This document shows, piece after piece, positions 1 to 12,479 of a DNA stretch of 64,000 nt. The translations under genes were made by a program, and so were the position numbers. Numbering within the stretch: the first letter of the stretch is position 1; each line of letters opens with the position of its first letter. The notes under the pieces are model-generated. The model did no database searches. It was given only the letters and a program-made list of their open reading frames with translations, and was not told the DNA's origin. The stretch is from NCBI GenBank assembly GCA_946807835.1, contig OX327684.1, forward strand, positions 14,842,501 to 14,906,500, written 5' to 3'. This DNA comes from Ailanthus altissimus (Eukaryota; Streptophyta; Magnoliopsida; Sapindales; Simaroubaceae).

Positions 1-1590
1 CCCCTAAATCTCTTAAAAAGAAAAACGACAATTTAAACTCTTTAAATTGTACAACAAAAAAATGACTCTAAAATAAATAAATGACCGATTGATTTAATTT
101 AAATAAAAAAAATTATTTCATTTGAATAGTAACTATATCCATAAATGTCAAATTTTGTACCCATACAAATTATTGACCCAATTTGAAGTATACATAAAGT
201 AAATTAAAATGTCAAATCTCACTTGACACAATCTTAGGTTTAACACTTAAACTTTAGCTACTCTTTGAGACACCCTGCAATAAATAAATATTTTTTGAAA
301 ACTTTTTAAATCGAACAATTCAATCCGATGCACTCCCCATGTGCTCAACGAATACATTTCATATAGTGAGACTCCCTATGTTCACACCTATTTTATCTCA
401 TATAACATTTCTATAAGTTCATAATCGATGCAGTCGCCGCCCCCCAATTCAATCCGATGCGCTACCAATGTGCTCAACGCATACACTTCATATAGTGAAA
501 CTCCTTATGTTCACACCTATTTTGTCTCGCATAACATTTCTATAAGTCCATAACCGATGCCGCCACACTCCCCTCCCCCTACACACACATTATGAATAAT
601 ACAAAATTACGAGTTAAATCATACAAATTGAGGTTAATTTATATTTGCATAATTATTCCGTCATATATATATATATATATACATATATATCTTAAAAGAG
701 CGAAGATATAGATCAACACCGTTAAGTCCCTTATTGGTCAACCATAAACTTATCTTCTCAATTGATATTCCGATAAACAATATCTACAAACTCATTTGCA
801 ATATTGTTTATACCACAGAAAACTCTTTCCCGAGTTTATTGCTTATAGCCATAAAACTTTCTAAAATACAACCTTAGAGCATCTAGATATTTGACTCATA
901 TGAGTTGACGAATCCCATGTCTACACACACTGGACTCCATAAGCATCAGACCATACCCAACAACACTCAGCAGTCAGACGATGAAAGATTTTTGACATGT
1001 GTGAAACCTATATATGATAGATCACTCACAAGCCCACCGTAGTGTTCAGGACAAAAGACCACAAATACTATTTAACTCGAGAAGACCATCAATTGACGAT
1101 TTTATAGGATATCTACTAAAAGTCTTCATTGAGTCTTGTTCAATATCTAGACCTTAATAAATATCTGTATATCTATACGAACTTCCACTAAACTCATGGT
1201 CTGCTAAGATTAATCATCCAGACGATTCAAATATAAATATACATTGATCTATATTAATCGATTCCACTTGAGAGACATTCGTCAGTGAAAATAGATCAGG
1301 AACAAACAATTCCAGAATATATTTACACAATAACATTTCCTAACGCTTATAACTATTTATAATTATATTATTGTAAATATATTCTTAAGTCTTTATCTTA
1401 TTTCAAACAAAATTCTAACTCTTTAAACTTGATCTGAATTTCTTCAGATCAATACAATGTCCAAAATGTTATAAGAATCTTACCTTATAAGAAATAATTA
1501 GCAATTTAATGACATATTTATTTATTACATAAGTATGAAAATACAATATTCATACAAAATTGGTATGGTAAATGAGCACAAATCCTAACA
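1..1590 (-). mobile_element. Ty1-copia LTR, minus orientation, truncated
   Basis: Read on the minus strand this is a Copia LTR of the same family as 36600-37946/47038-47880 and 55735-58168. The right edge is sharp: it ends CCTAACA at 1590, which on the minus strand is a start of TGTTAGG, the usual TG terminus. Bases 1-56 match the retrotransposon leader (compare 35838-35890), after which the sequence jumps directly into the middle of the LTR, so the far part of the LTR and its primer-binding site are missing. It carries about one copy of the 209-bp subrepeat seen in the other family members, and a short TA microsatellite near 662-690. It abuts the gag region of the gypsy element. The element to which it belongs extends beyond the window or is lost. 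Confidence 0.75.
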
Positions 1591-1594
1591 TATG

Positions 1595-1886
1595 CCACAT
1601 CTAGTTATACCACCACAAGCAGTTCAACCAACGAGACATCCAAGCCTTAACTTACAGGCAACACGACAACCTCAATTTACTTCACCACAATGTCGCCAAT
1701 CTGGAATACGTCACCACAAATCCTCCCAGCTGTAATTACACCACATCCAGTTATACCACCACAAGCAGTTCAACCAATAAGACATCCAAGCCTTAACTTG
1801 CAGGCAACACGACAACCTCAATTTACTTCACCACATTGTCACCAATCTGCAATACATCACCACAAATCCTCCCAACTGTAATTACA
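1595..1886 (+). repeat. Two tandem copies of a 146-bp gag-region unit
   Basis: The units begin at 1595 and 1741 with the shared start CCACATC(C/T)AGTTATACC and differ at only a few positions. Translated, the unit is rich in Pro, His, Gln and Ser, as in the disordered N-terminal part of plant gypsy Gag proteins. A 63-codon open stretch at 1690-1881 lies inside it but is not a gene by itself. Confidence 0.8.
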
Positions 1887-1979
1887 CCAACTGTTAAGCT
1901 ATCTCTTGCGGCTTGTTTGCCAAAGGAAGCACTAAAAGCTCACACATAAGAGATATTCGATAAACACTTACAAAGCCAT

Positions 1980-2960
1980 CAAATTTATGCCCCTAGTGCA
2001 TCTTACTCCTTCACCACTTAGAAGCTGCAAGAATCTCTATTCATAGAGGAGATTGAAAGTCAAAAGAAGCCACTTAATTTTCATATGCCTCACTTCGAAA
2101 CCAATAAAGGAAACATCAATCCAGTGAGCCATGTGTACTCATTCAAGTAGATTGTATCTCTTAAAGACTACAACGATGCGCTTAAATGACATTGTTATAA
2201 CGTGGTTTTAGAACATGCCCCTAAGATCAATAAAGTCATTCAGTAGCTTCTGTAGCTGACAAACAACTCATAAACAACAAATCAATGTATTCAATTTGGC
2301 TACTGTGTAACAAGAACCCAACGAAATATTAAAAGATTATATCAGGCATTTTAGAGAAATGTACATATAGATCAAGAACCCTGACGATGCCTCTTCTCCA
2401 ATTGCATTATTCAAAGGACTACTGCAAAACATTCATATCTATGAGGATCTTTAGTGGCAACCTTCTAGAAGTATAAAAATGTCTTTCCGTTGCATAGAGT
2501 CCTTTATCATGTAGAGGAAGATCGATTGAGAAGAAGTCGCAAAATAATGACAAAGACTCAATCAATTTATTCCCTTTGAGGCTTAAGAGCAACGGTCTAA
2601 TGCTAGAACAGATTGTAGAAGGAATGCAAGATCCCCCCGTTCACTTAGAAGTTGCAGAAGAAGATCAAGCTTTAGTACCCTACAAATACCTAAGTTATCA
2701 CTCAATACTCCAATGAGAAGATTTGGATGGACAAGAAGCACAAAGGATTATTCTATAATTCACCATCAATAAGAACCCCGGTCAATCAGCAAAATAAAAC
2801 TAAAAGATGCTTATACCATAATGATCATGGGCACAACACAAGTGAATGCAAAACATTGAGAAGACAAAATGAAGACTTAATACTTAAAGATGTTCTAACT
2901 AAGTATATTCTCAAAAGTGATACATCCTCCTTATTAAGTGGTCACAGCAATGAGCGATAG
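1980..2960 (+). pseudogene. Gypsy gag remnant with zinc-binding motif
   Basis: Several frames carry fragments of a plant gypsy Gag: around 2090-2190 a Phe/Tyr-rich stretch including SLKDYNDALK, and at 2727-2960 an open segment with CLYHNDHGHNTSEC followed by a KTLRRQNEDLI helix. This Cys-x2-His...Gly-His-x4-Cys pattern and the following basic helix are typical of the nucleocapsid end of Tat/Athila-type Gag. Gag packages element RNA into virus-like particles. Stops and frameshifts break it throughout, and the part joining it to protease and RT is interrupted by a Copia LTR fragment at 3441. Identification rests on motif pattern only. Confidence 0.65.
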
Positions 2961-3440
2961 GTCATCTATATTCCTAATATTGCTCATGAAGAGGCAAAGA
3001 TTATAGCTCTTTTGCCAATAAATACATTATGCATACATGGCAGACCTAATGATGACAATGATACTCATCCAAGCAATAATTTTGAAGACGATATCAATAA
3101 ACTCAATGGTAACACCATTGAAGAAAGATTGTTCGAAGCTTTAAAAAAAGTAATGATGACCAGTTTGCAAGCATCTCCTTAAAGCAACTTTAAAGAAATG
3201 ACAGATAAAGTCTTATAACAGTTGAAAACTCTTACTATTAGCAATAAAAATGATGATGAACCAAGAATTAAAAAAGACACGAAGAAAGAAAACTTGCCCA
3301 AGCTAGACAAATGAATGAAGTATTGTCATCAATAATTGCTTTCATGTCTGTCTATCAAGCAATGGCAAATGGCTTCAATTATATCAAGTTCTTAGACGAA
3401 GATTTACTAAGCATGGTCTACCTGTATATTCGTATATACA
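2961..3440 (+). pseudogene. Gypsy gag-protease linker remnant
   Basis: This stretch joins the zinc-motif segment to the Copia LTR insertion. Short acidic open pieces (for example around 3040-3150) suggest decayed polyprotein between Gag and protease, but I cannot identify the protease active site. It is read as part of the same dead gypsy element because it is colinear with the gag and RT remnants on either side. Confidence 0.4.
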
Positions 3441-4224
3441 ACTCACCTATTTGAGCTGACGAATCCTGTATCTACGCACAATGGACTCTATGAGCATCAG
3501 ACCATACTTAGTGACACCCAACGATCAAACCATGAAAGGTCTCTAATATATGTAGAATCAAAGTATAATAGATCACTTACAAGCTCACGGTAGCGCTCAG
3601 GTCCAAAAACTATGAATAATACTCAACTCAAGAAGACCTATCATTGACTGCTTCATGAGATGTCTATTGGAGATTCTTGTGAGTTTGTTTAGTATCTAGT
3701 CCTAACTATTCCTGCATGCTTATACAAGTTTTCATTAAGCTCGTGGTTAGCTAAGAACAACCATCTGTACCATACAAATATAACATATACTAATCTATAC
3801 TAAAAGGATTCACCGATAAACTCGCATCGGTAAAAATAGATCAAGAACATAATGTTTGAAAATATACTTGCATAATAACATTTTTTAGCACCTATTGTAA
3901 CTCTTTGCAACTATGTCATTATTAGTATATTATTAGGTCTTTGTCCCATTACAGACAATGTTTTAACTAATTAGATTTTGCTGATTATTATAACATATTA
4001 ACTCTTTAGCATTTATAATTCTCAACGATGCTAACTTTTAGCATTAATCTAAACTCTTTTAGATTAAATCTGAACTCTTTCAAATTATACAATGTTTGTA
4101 GCATTACAAGCATAGTACCATATACTATAGTATTAACAATTTAATATGAAATATTTATTGTATAAATATTAAACAATTAATATTCATACAATATTGGAAT
4201 GACACGTAAGCACTAGCTCTAATA
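3441..4224 (-). mobile_element. Copia LTR fragment inserted in gypsy pol
   Basis: On the minus strand this reads as the first ~780 bp of a Copia LTR: the right edge is CTCTAATA (a mutated TG...CA terminus) preceded by GACACGTAAGCACTAG, matching the start of the LTR at 37947 (TGTTGGAGCTGGTGCTCACG) on the opposite strand. It shares the block of short TTAGCA/AACTCTTT repeats found near the start of that LTR. The left edge is truncated. It separates the gag half from the RT half of the gypsy element, so it inserted after the latter. Confidence 0.75.
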
Positions 4225-4640
4225 GTTGTTGTGAAAAAGAAGAATGAAAAGTGAATGGTCTGCATCGACTTTATAGACTTAAATAGAGCCTGCCCTAAAG
4301 ATTCCTTCCCATTTTTGAAAATCAATCAAATGGTCGACGCAACTACTAGGTACGAAATGGTGACCTTCCTCAATGCATATTCTAAGTATAATCAAATACC
4401 CATAAACCCAACTGACAAAGAAAAGACAACCTTCATCACTAAATGAAGAACATATTGTTATTAGGTTATGCATTTTGGTTTGAAAAATGTCGACGCCACT
4501 TACCAGCGATTGATGACCAAAATATTCAAACAAATGTTGGGTCAAATTGTTAAAGTTTATATCAGTGATATGGTCATCAAAAGTATGAAAAGAGAATATC
4601 ACTTTCAACACTTACAAAAAGTGTTTGTACCTTAAAAAAT
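4225..4640 (+). pseudogene. Gypsy reverse transcriptase remnant
   Basis: The translation contains VVKKKNEK, then VCIDFIDLNRACPKDSFP, an ATTRYEMVTFLNAYSKYNQI stretch, EKTTFIT, HFGLKNVDATYQRLM and, in place of the catalytic YVDD box, YISD. These are the conserved RT blocks of plant Ty3-gypsy elements, in correct order. RT copies element RNA into cDNA. Two in-frame stops are visible (TGA near 4252 and 4445) and the loss of one catalytic Asp in the YxDD box would inactivate it. Downstream to about 5270 the RT thumb and connection are only faintly recognisable. Confidence 0.8.
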
Positions 4641-5279
4641 TACAATATGAGGCTCAACCCTACAAAATATATGTTTGGTGTAACTTTAGGAACCTTTTTT
4701 GGGCAAGAGCTTAGTTAACATGGAATTAAGGCCAACCTTGCTCAGATCAAAGATCTCCAAGAGATGAAAGAACCTGCGAATGCTAAAGAAGCCTAAATAC
4801 TAACAGGGCAAGTAGTAACATTAAACAGATTTATATCCTAGATGTCGGATCAATGTAAGCCTTTATTTAACATCATCAAGAAATCCTCTAGCAGGGAATA
4901 AGGGCATGAGTAGTCAAAAGCCTACCAGGAATTACAGAAGTACTTGGCAGTTCCACAAATCCTAACAATGCCAGAGTACAAAGATTTGTTCTTGCTCTAT
5001 GTAGGAGTATCTAATGTCACAATAAGTGTTGCCTTATTTGTTGAAAGAAATAATCAATAACACCTAGTTATTATGTCAACAGAACTTTAATAGGCACTGA
5101 AGTCCGCTAGAATTGAAGCATTGATACTCACCTTAACGCATGTAGCAGAAAAATTGAGACATTACTTTGAAGCTCCAAAGTAATCATCTTAACATTCTAC
5201 TTGATTAGAACAATCCTGTTGCAGCCAAACCTGATTGGGTGAGTAACCAAATGGGCGATACAATTGACCACTATTGATA

Positions 5280-5765
5280 TTGAGTATAGACCCTGAACAA
5301 CAAAAAACGAGCGAGTCATAGAAGACTTCTTATTTAAGTTTGAACCAAGCCACGATGAGACACTAGGTCCAAGCAAGGTAGAAGCTAAACTTGATTAAAT
5401 CTTATAGCAAATCTTTGTTGATGGATTGTCGAAATAATTTGGTGTTGGAATCAATATTCAAACAATAACATCTTAAAAACTTGTGATAGAAAAGTCCTGC
5501 AACTTGAATACCAAGCATAAAAGAGTACGAAGCTTTAATCAACGAGATGCTAATGGCGCTGAAGTTGCACGTGAAAAAGATCTAGCTCTTTACAGATTCT
5601 CAGCTAGTAGTCAAACAATTTCTTGGGACATATGAAGCTAAAGATAAGAGAATGAAGCTTTATTCAGAAAGAATGTGAGAACTTGCTGGGATATTTCAAT
5701 ACTTTAACTTGACTCAAATCCCACGTAAAGCTAATGAACTGGCAGATTCTATCAAATAAAGCATT
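5280..5765 (+). pseudogene. Gypsy RNase H remnant
   Basis: A stretch reading ...IFVDGLSK..., then LFTDSQLVVKQFLGTYEAKD, and LTQIPRKANELADS follows the RT. These are the D-G, TDSQLV and NxxADxLA blocks of the plant gypsy RNase H, which removes RNA from the RNA-DNA hybrid during reverse transcription. Stops and at least one frameshift break it. Confidence 0.7.
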
Positions 5766-5929
5766 TGATATGAATGAAGAATGAACTCACGAAGTAAAAA
5801 CTATACAATCCAAGTATCGAGAAGCAAGTCGAAGTCTCATTGGTTGAAAAAAGCGAATACATCTAAATGACCCCCTTTCACCGAACGTCTGACATCACAA
5901 AAAATTGCCTAAAGATGTTAATAAAGCTT

Positions 5930-6560
5930 ATAAGATAAAAGTTCGAGCTTTGAAATTATATCAAGAATTGCACATTTGTAAGCATTTGTCAAGAAATGGC
6001 ACTAAAGAAATGGCATCAGTGTCAAGTACATATTCATACCCTGCATCAACCAATACTTCCATTCAATTGTGAACCCTTGACCTATTGCACAATGGGGATT
6101 AAACATTGTGGAGCCATTACCAAAGCTAAAGGAGGAAAGCAATACATGTTACTCGCCACAAACTACTTTATAAAATGAGTTAAAGCAACTACATATGTGA
6201 ATATTATCCAAAAAGGAAGTAAAAAAGTTCATTTATCACAACATCATCTACCGATTTAGTATTCCTTTAATGATTGTGTCAAACAAAGGGAAGCAATTAT
6301 GCCAAAGAATGAAAATCCCTCACAAGTTCTTTTCAAGTAGATATCCATAAAGGAACGGTCAAGCAGAGTCAACAAACAAAACCACACTCTCCATTTTGAT
6401 AAAGAAGCTACAAGTAAAGAGAGAGGAATAGTTAAAACAAGAAAAGAAAGAGGAATAGTTAAAAGAACTTTCCATGATTTTGTGGGACTACTAGACAACC
6501 AAACAAAAAGCTACCAATGAAACCCATTTGCCATGATTGAAGTAGTGATTCCTATACAAG
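5930..6560 (+). pseudogene. Gypsy integrase remnant
   Basis: Weak but ordered matches to integrase follow RNase H: near 5996-6178 KKWHQCQVHIH (the region after the HHCC finger), GGKQYMLLATNYFIK (core start, where the first catalytic Asp has been changed), and near 6330-6410 a stretch equivalent to the SSRYPxGNGQxE block ending in TKPHSPF. Integrase inserts cDNA into host DNA. Stops and frameshifts are frequent. The reverse-strand reading frame here is a shadow. Confidence 0.6.
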
Positions 6561-6805
6561 TACTATAAATGAATTCCTATACAAGTACTATAAAAGAATT
6601 GCCAAGCCATGAAATGCTATTCATCTCAAAAGATATTACATGGCCTGAGCAATTCTTTTCCAAGCAAAGACATGATCTCTTCTCTATCTCAAAGCTGTCA
6701 CAAAGCTTTTTGTTTTGTTCTACATGGCCTGAGCAATTCTTTTCCAAGCAAAGACATGATCTCTTCTCTATCTCAAAGCTGTCATAAAGCTTTTTGTTTT
6801 CCTAT
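6545..6805 (+). repeat. Short tandem duplications after gypsy integrase
   Basis: Two nested events: a 27-bp unit (ATTCCTATACAAGTACTATA) occurs twice at 6547-6593, and an 84-bp unit starting TGGCCTGAGCAATTC occurs at 6641 and again at 6725, nearly identical. They duplicate the 3' end of the pol region and create overlapping short reading frames that are not genes. Confidence 0.8.
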
Positions 6806-7027
6806 CCCTATTTTCCTTATAAAAAAGCATATGTTTCTATTCAAGAAAAGATGTATGATAAAGTTGTTCATAAGAAAACCAATAGCATGCAAGTTGCCAA
6901 GATACGCAAGGTGTCACAACACGCGAGTTGCCAAAAATATACAAAAAAATGAATTATCAAAAATCCAATTCAGCAAGATTTCTACAAAAAGTGCAATAGC
7001 AAAGACTACCCCATGTCGTATCACTTA

Positions 7028-7450
7028 TGATTAAAAAGATGACTAAACAAGTCGCACAAGTCAAAAAGACGACCAACATATGTCACACCATTTATACTTA
7101 AAAAGACGACTAAATAAGTTGCACAAGTCAAAAGACAACTAACATATGTAGCACCATTTATACTTAAAAGACGATTAAATAAGTCGCATAATCAAAGACG
7201 ATTAATTTATGTCGCACTATTCATAATTAAAAAATGACAATCCAATAAGTCGCATAATTCAAAGATGACTAATCAAATCACATTCTCATAAACCAAAAGA
7301 CAATCGAATATGTCAAATCTTTATAACTAACTATATCACATAGTGTAAATAAAAAGATGACTAAAATAAGTGGCATATAGTAAAAAGAGGATGCAATATA
7401 TAGCACAATCAATTAAAAAAGAACTCGGCTAAATAAGTCGCCTATATCAA
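7028..7450 (+). repeat. Imperfect tandem array (AAAGACGACTAA...GTCGCA units)
   Basis: About a dozen degenerate units alternate AAAGACGACTAAATAAGTCGCA-like and ...CAACATATGTCGCACCA-like halves, the full period being roughly 70-75 bp. Each half contains GACGAC and GTCGCA. Tandem arrays in the untranslated region between pol and 3' LTR are a known feature of Tat-lineage gypsy elements. A purine-rich stretch (7455-7510) follows. Confidence 0.75.
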
Positions 7451-7510
7451 GGCAATGACAACCAAAAAAAAAAGAGAAGAAAAAAAAACAAGAAAAAGAA
7501 AGGCTTCTAA

Positions 7511-8069
7511 ATAATAAGAAAGCCCTTTATACAAACAAAGAAGGAAAAGAAAAATGTAGCAAAAACTGCTTATTTTGAATATATATACAAGCCATTGGTG
7601 AAATCACAAATCATGTGTCACATACCAACGGTAATTTTAAAATAAAGTCATAATCGAATGACTAATTAACTTGAGATGTAAAAAATTCATCATTAATAAA
7701 ACAAACCATGAAAAGTTTAAACATCAATAATTCTATTAAGAGAACATACAACAAATATACCTCAACAAGTATAGTATGCTATATGATCAAAGTATGTATC
7801 CCAAAGTATGCAAAGAGTAGGCCCATACATACCAAAATATGCCTAAAATAGGCCCGTACATGCCAAAGTGTGCCTAAAAGCAAGCTTGTGCATTGTTAGA
7901 AATAAAGACCTCCAAGTCATCAAAATAGTTAGAGAATAAATCTCTAAAAGAGAGTAAAAAGTACCCACGTAACCACATCAGATAACACATTCATGTCAAA
8001 AGTATTAACGCCCAAACACAAATCAGAATATATAGAGCATATACAAAGAGGAGGAGAAAAGGTCACGAG
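7511..8069. other. Gypsy 3' region, no gene seen
   Basis: AT-rich sequence between the purine tract and the 3' end of the antisense gene. It contains a few short repeats of the type AAAGTATGCCTAAAA(T/G)AGGCC near 7800-7880 (three degenerate copies). No reading frame is supported. Confidence 0.5.
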
Positions 8070-10886
8070 ATCATGCATCTTTAGCAAAGGAAGCCACAGT
8101 GGGCACATCCTCGAGAACAGAACTCCCTTCTTGATTTCCAGAATCCTAAAAGAAAAACAAGGAATAAGATAAAAGGCTTGCTACGACAAAATATATTAGA
8201 TAAATATATAGTAGAATAAAAACAAAATAAAAGATAAACCACTACTTCTAAAGTAGGAACATCAGCATCAACAGCATCATGAGCTGGAGAAATATTACCG
8301 TCATCAGACTCTAGATTAGAGTCATCAACCATATCGCTAGTAAGATCACTATCACTAAAGGACAACTGAGTCCGATAGTAAAATTTGCGTTGCATATTTG
8401 TACTCTGATCGCATGTTTTCCAACCCTTCTCATACCCTTTAGTGAAAAAGGCAAGAGCAAAATGTTGATAGCAATCAACTTTCATCAGATGACTATCTTT
8501 TAATCGAAGAGCTTGAGCTTTCTTTCTAGCAAGCAATTCGTCATAACACTGCTGTGACTTTGCAAGTTCTAAACGACTGGTGGCAAGCTACATCTTTCGC
8601 TTTAAGGTCCGTGAGCTATTTAAAAACCACATCGTCCACCAGTTGTTTCTCTTTAGCTAATAAATCAGCTTTAACAAAAATAGTAGACAACTTGCAACGA
8701 CAAGAAGATAAATCACTCGTCAAGCTACCAACAAGATTTTCTTTCTCCTAAAGCAAAGAGTCTTTCTGAGCATTCACAAGTTGGGAAGCCGCTAGTCGTG
8801 ACTTAAGATCTGCAACTTTTTGATTCAGCAAATCAACGGATTCCTTAGAAGAACCTTCAACAAGCTTTTGCCTCAACAAGAGTTCCTGAAGAGACAACAC
8901 ATTCTGAAAATGAAAGACAAAAAGAAAAATAGCATCTTGGTCAGTATTAAACACATAACAAAACAAGATAAAATTAAAACAAACAAAACTAAAATAAAAA
9001 TAAAAATCTGACAAAAGAAAAAGTGACTACTTTCCTGCATTGACTTGATAAGGGCATGAGAAAGCAAGTCATAATCAGAGAGTAAAGATAACTTTGCCTC
9101 ATCAGATGGAGTGCGAAGAGTAGAAGCTACGGCCAAACTAGCTTGACCATTGAAGAAAATCGAATCGCTAACCTAACAGGATTTGAATCCTCCATAACAA
9201 ACAACAGGCTCCATTTCTGCCTCAATAAAGCATCATTTAATAAAAGAATTAAAGATGACTCGCAAAGCTTATGCTATCAGTACTCGCAAAGGGAGCAATA
9301 CTCACATAAGCAGTAGTACTCACAGAAGGAACAATACTTGCTGTAGGAGCAGACTTACCCTGAGTACCAGAATGTATGGGCTCAACTTAAGAGCCTACAT
9401 CTGAATCTGTAGACAAAAGAAAATGAATCAATAAGAAGTATATATAACTTTTTTTTTAAAAAAAAAGAACAAATTTTATAATAAACAAATTCACTCGAAT
9501 CCAAAAATAAACCTTTATCATTACAGACTTTCTTCAATTTCACCTTTATAAATGAATCAAATGAGCAGAAGAAAGTACGCTCGGACTTCTTAGAAAAATC
9601 AGAAGAAACCAGAGAATTTGAATCAAGAAATTTTCTTTTCAAAAGAATTTTTTTATAGAAATTTTACCTACAAACAAGAACAAAGTATTAGATACTGTCA
9701 TGCGAGCATCAACTGTCTTAACATCAAAAGCCATGGCAGTCTCATTCTAGGATGAAGTTGCTTGTGGAACAGAACCTAAACTAACTTCCTTACTAGTAGC
9801 TTCAAGTTGGGCCTTCTTCGCAAGTCTAGTCTCCCAACTCTTGGCAAAAGGATCCTCCTTAGGATTTGATTCCTTATTGTGAATGAAGGACATCCGGAGG
9901 AAGAAGAAATACCACCTTCCTTCTTTTTTGAGCTAGGGCCCAAGCCCTTAGTAAGATCTACAAATGAAGAAGACCTGACAACATCACAAGAGATAAAAAT
10001 AAAAATCATAAAAGCAGCTTTAGAAGCTTCAAAACAAAATTAAAAGTAACCATTAAAAAACATGAGATATACCTAGCAACAATTGACTCAATAGTGGCTC
10101 TAGGATACGGGGCATACCACCGTGGGACTCCCTCCCAGCAAGGTCTCTCTTTTGAAATCATAAGGAGACACTTGCGAGTAACTAATGTCTCCCAAGAAAC
10201 AGAGAAAGACTTGTACTTCTCCTTCAAAGATAAGAGAGTATAGTCACCAAGGTTAGGGTAATAAGTAGAGTTCACTAAAAGTAAAAAAAAAAGGAAAAAG
10301 ATGTCATTTTCCTAAAAAATAACGCATGAATCAAAAATAACAAATAAAATAAAAACAAAACAATGAAGAAAAGTAATAAAAAGTATTACTAGCACGATCC
10401 TCGTTTAATTGAAGAAGATGGAAGTGTCACATCTCCTCATAGTACCATTTCCCGCAAATAATGATTGGCTTATCACGCCAATTAGTACCAGAGTTGGGAA
10501 TGTTAGCAATAATGTTCAAGTTCTAAATACGAGGAGCTAGGCGATAAGTGCCATAGCCTATTCCCTTCAAATGGAACAAAGTAACAATTTTTCTAAAAGG
10601 ATAGGCCATATCCGAATGCGTAAACGAGAGGGCCAAACAAGTAGATCAAATCCTAAAAACAATTAGGATTCACTTTGGTAAACAAAAGGCGATGGACATA
10701 AAGAAAGAAATGAATGGCAGGATGACGAGGGAAGGAGATGGCAGATAGTTGCTCCTTATATAAATAAATCTCCTTATCACGCAAACCCCTACCTTTCGTA
10801 TAATCAATACTTGGGTCGGGAGTACGCTTATGTATACTATCCGAAAAATTAATCATGGCATACTTTTTCTTGCTATCCAAAGCCAT
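8070..10886 (-). pseudogene. Antisense multi-exon gene of gypsy element (putative gypsy-type transposon protein)
   Basis: Start ATG at 10886. Exon A (10886-10390) gives MALDSKKKYAMINF..., LRDKEIYLYKEQLSAISFP, then (past a TAG near 10652) a KVNPNCF / FHLKGIGYGTYRLAPR pattern and NWRDKPIIICGKWYYEEM. This pattern resembles the plant family called 'putative gypsy type transposon'. Exon A ends GCTA|GTAATA; exon B is 10274-10073; exon C starts 9974. The A/B and B/C junctions keep frame, so the introns look genuine. A frameshift occurs in exon C (third frame continues with KEDPFAKSWETRLAKKAQLE). Further exons down to about 8070 are less certain; those at about 9136-8540 encode a coiled coil (SLQELLLRQKLVEGSSKES, VADLKSRLAASQLV) and 8536-8080 a Ser/Asp-rich tail. 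Function is unknown; such proteins are found in extra ORFs of Tat-type elements. Confidence 0.6.
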
Positions 10887-11908
10887 ATGAACATTACCAA
10901 GGGAAAACAAAAAAACATTAATAAAAAAAATCAAATCAAATAAGCAAATCAGCCATATTCTTCTAACAAGTGAACAACAACAAAATAACACGTATAGTTT
11001 ACAAACAAACAACGTCAACAAGTAAAATAAAAAGCATTCTACCAAACAAATGAAAACTCGCATACTTGCAAATTCTTGGTAAATAAATATGTTTCCACCA
11101 AACAAAGAGCTTAAAACATCTCAAATACAATAGAAGTGTTCGAACAAAAATTGCTCCATCAAAGCTCAAACTAAACCATTTCATCAAACCTCCACACAAT
11201 TACACAAACCTTAAGAAGTAAACATTCTAATAAAGTAAAAGCTCCAAGTATAAGTAAGGGACAACAAAAATAATAATACAGGCCAAGCCATCGCAACACC
11301 AAAATATACACAATAAAATACAAAGTCACTTCAACAAATACATATTTGTCCAACCAACACTCAAACAACAAAAGCATTATCTTGAATATCTCACATTATA
11401 CAAACAAAAACAAACAAGAAAGGATAAGCATCTTGATAACCCAACAACAAGTACATCACAGAATTATTCACTTGTTGTTTTCACAATTTACACTACACTA
11501 ACATGCGAAAGCAAAAAGTCATACTCAAGCAAAAATTATACACCCATTATATGAAGTATGTGCAGAATCAAAAACGAAAATGTTCATTTGGCGATGCATT
11601 GTCAAAACCTGAATACAAAAAGTTTCTGGATACGAGCTACAACATCACAAATCTGAAATGCATTATCTCATCACACAAGTAACACTCCCAAAGAATACAC
11701 AAAACAACTTGGTCGGGCACTACACTGCCACCAACCCAAACGCATTATTGCCACACTTCACCAAAACAATAAAATTTCATTATCACGATTATAACTTCAA
11801 AAAAATACCTAAATCGACTAAATAAAATAGCAAGAGTGCAATACCATAGCCACATTACGAATCAAACAATGCGTATAGAGATGGAAGGCCACAAAAATAT
11901 ATATCCAC
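10887..11908. other. Upstream region of the antisense gene, no other gene
   Basis: AT-rich and rich in Phe/Leu-coding short minus-strand frames (for example 10999-11377) that look like random translation of T-rich leader or intron. No domain is recognisable. It probably forms the 5' leader or promoter of the antisense gene. Confidence 0.5.

Positions 11909-11984
<76 letters not shown>
11909..11984. repeat. (AAT)n microsatellite, about 25 units
   Basis: Uninterrupted AAT repeats from 11909 to 11984. The Tyr or Leu runs that appear in minus-strand translations here come from this microsatellite and are not proteins. Confidence 0.97.
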
Positions 11985-11988
<4 letters not shown>

Positions 11989-12024
11989 CAATAAAACAAA
12001 AAAAAAGGGTCGTACGCCGAAAAA

Positions 12025-12150
12025 ACCTCACCCAAATAAGCACTGTCAGCCACATGTCAGAGAAATTCGCCCAAGAAACACTGTCAGTCTCGCTGTCATC
12101 TACACGCCGGAGAAGCTCGCCCAAGAAACACCATCAAGCCGTACGCTGAA
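12025..12150. repeat. Three imperfect ~56-bp repeats
   Basis: CCCAA(A/G)(T/A)AA(G)CAC(T)GTCAG recurs at about 12030, 12070 and 12120, each followed by a GCCGGAGAAGCTCG-like tail. The stretch is GC-richer than its surroundings and lies upstream of the antisense gene on the minus strand. 12180-12480 continues as moderately GC sequence without a supportable gene. Confidence 0.6.
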
Positions 12151-12479
12151 GAAGAATCGCAAAACAACCAGAAAAAACTGTTCACCGTCTCACCTTCACC
12201 GTCTCGCTTGGTTGCCGCTTACCAGAAAAAGGAAGATAAAGAACCAAAGCAGCCTTGGTGCAAGAATGGAAGATCAAGCGATGGGACAAATGGGTTTTCA
12301 CTGGCGGGTCGGTTTGTAGGACAAAGGGCTCTAAACGAAAAGAAAAAGTAAAAAGAAGTTTCTTGACACACAGAACGAGAAAAAAACAAAAAGGAAAAAG
12401 AAAGAATTGTTTTTTAAAGAAAACGAAGTTTTGGTCTCCTTTTGGGAAACTCTTAATCTTCCCATTCAAAATTTAATGA

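Noticed and set aside
11855..12124. Minus-strand frames with long Tyr or Leu runs
   Set aside because: Produced by the (AAT)n microsatellite at 11909-11984.
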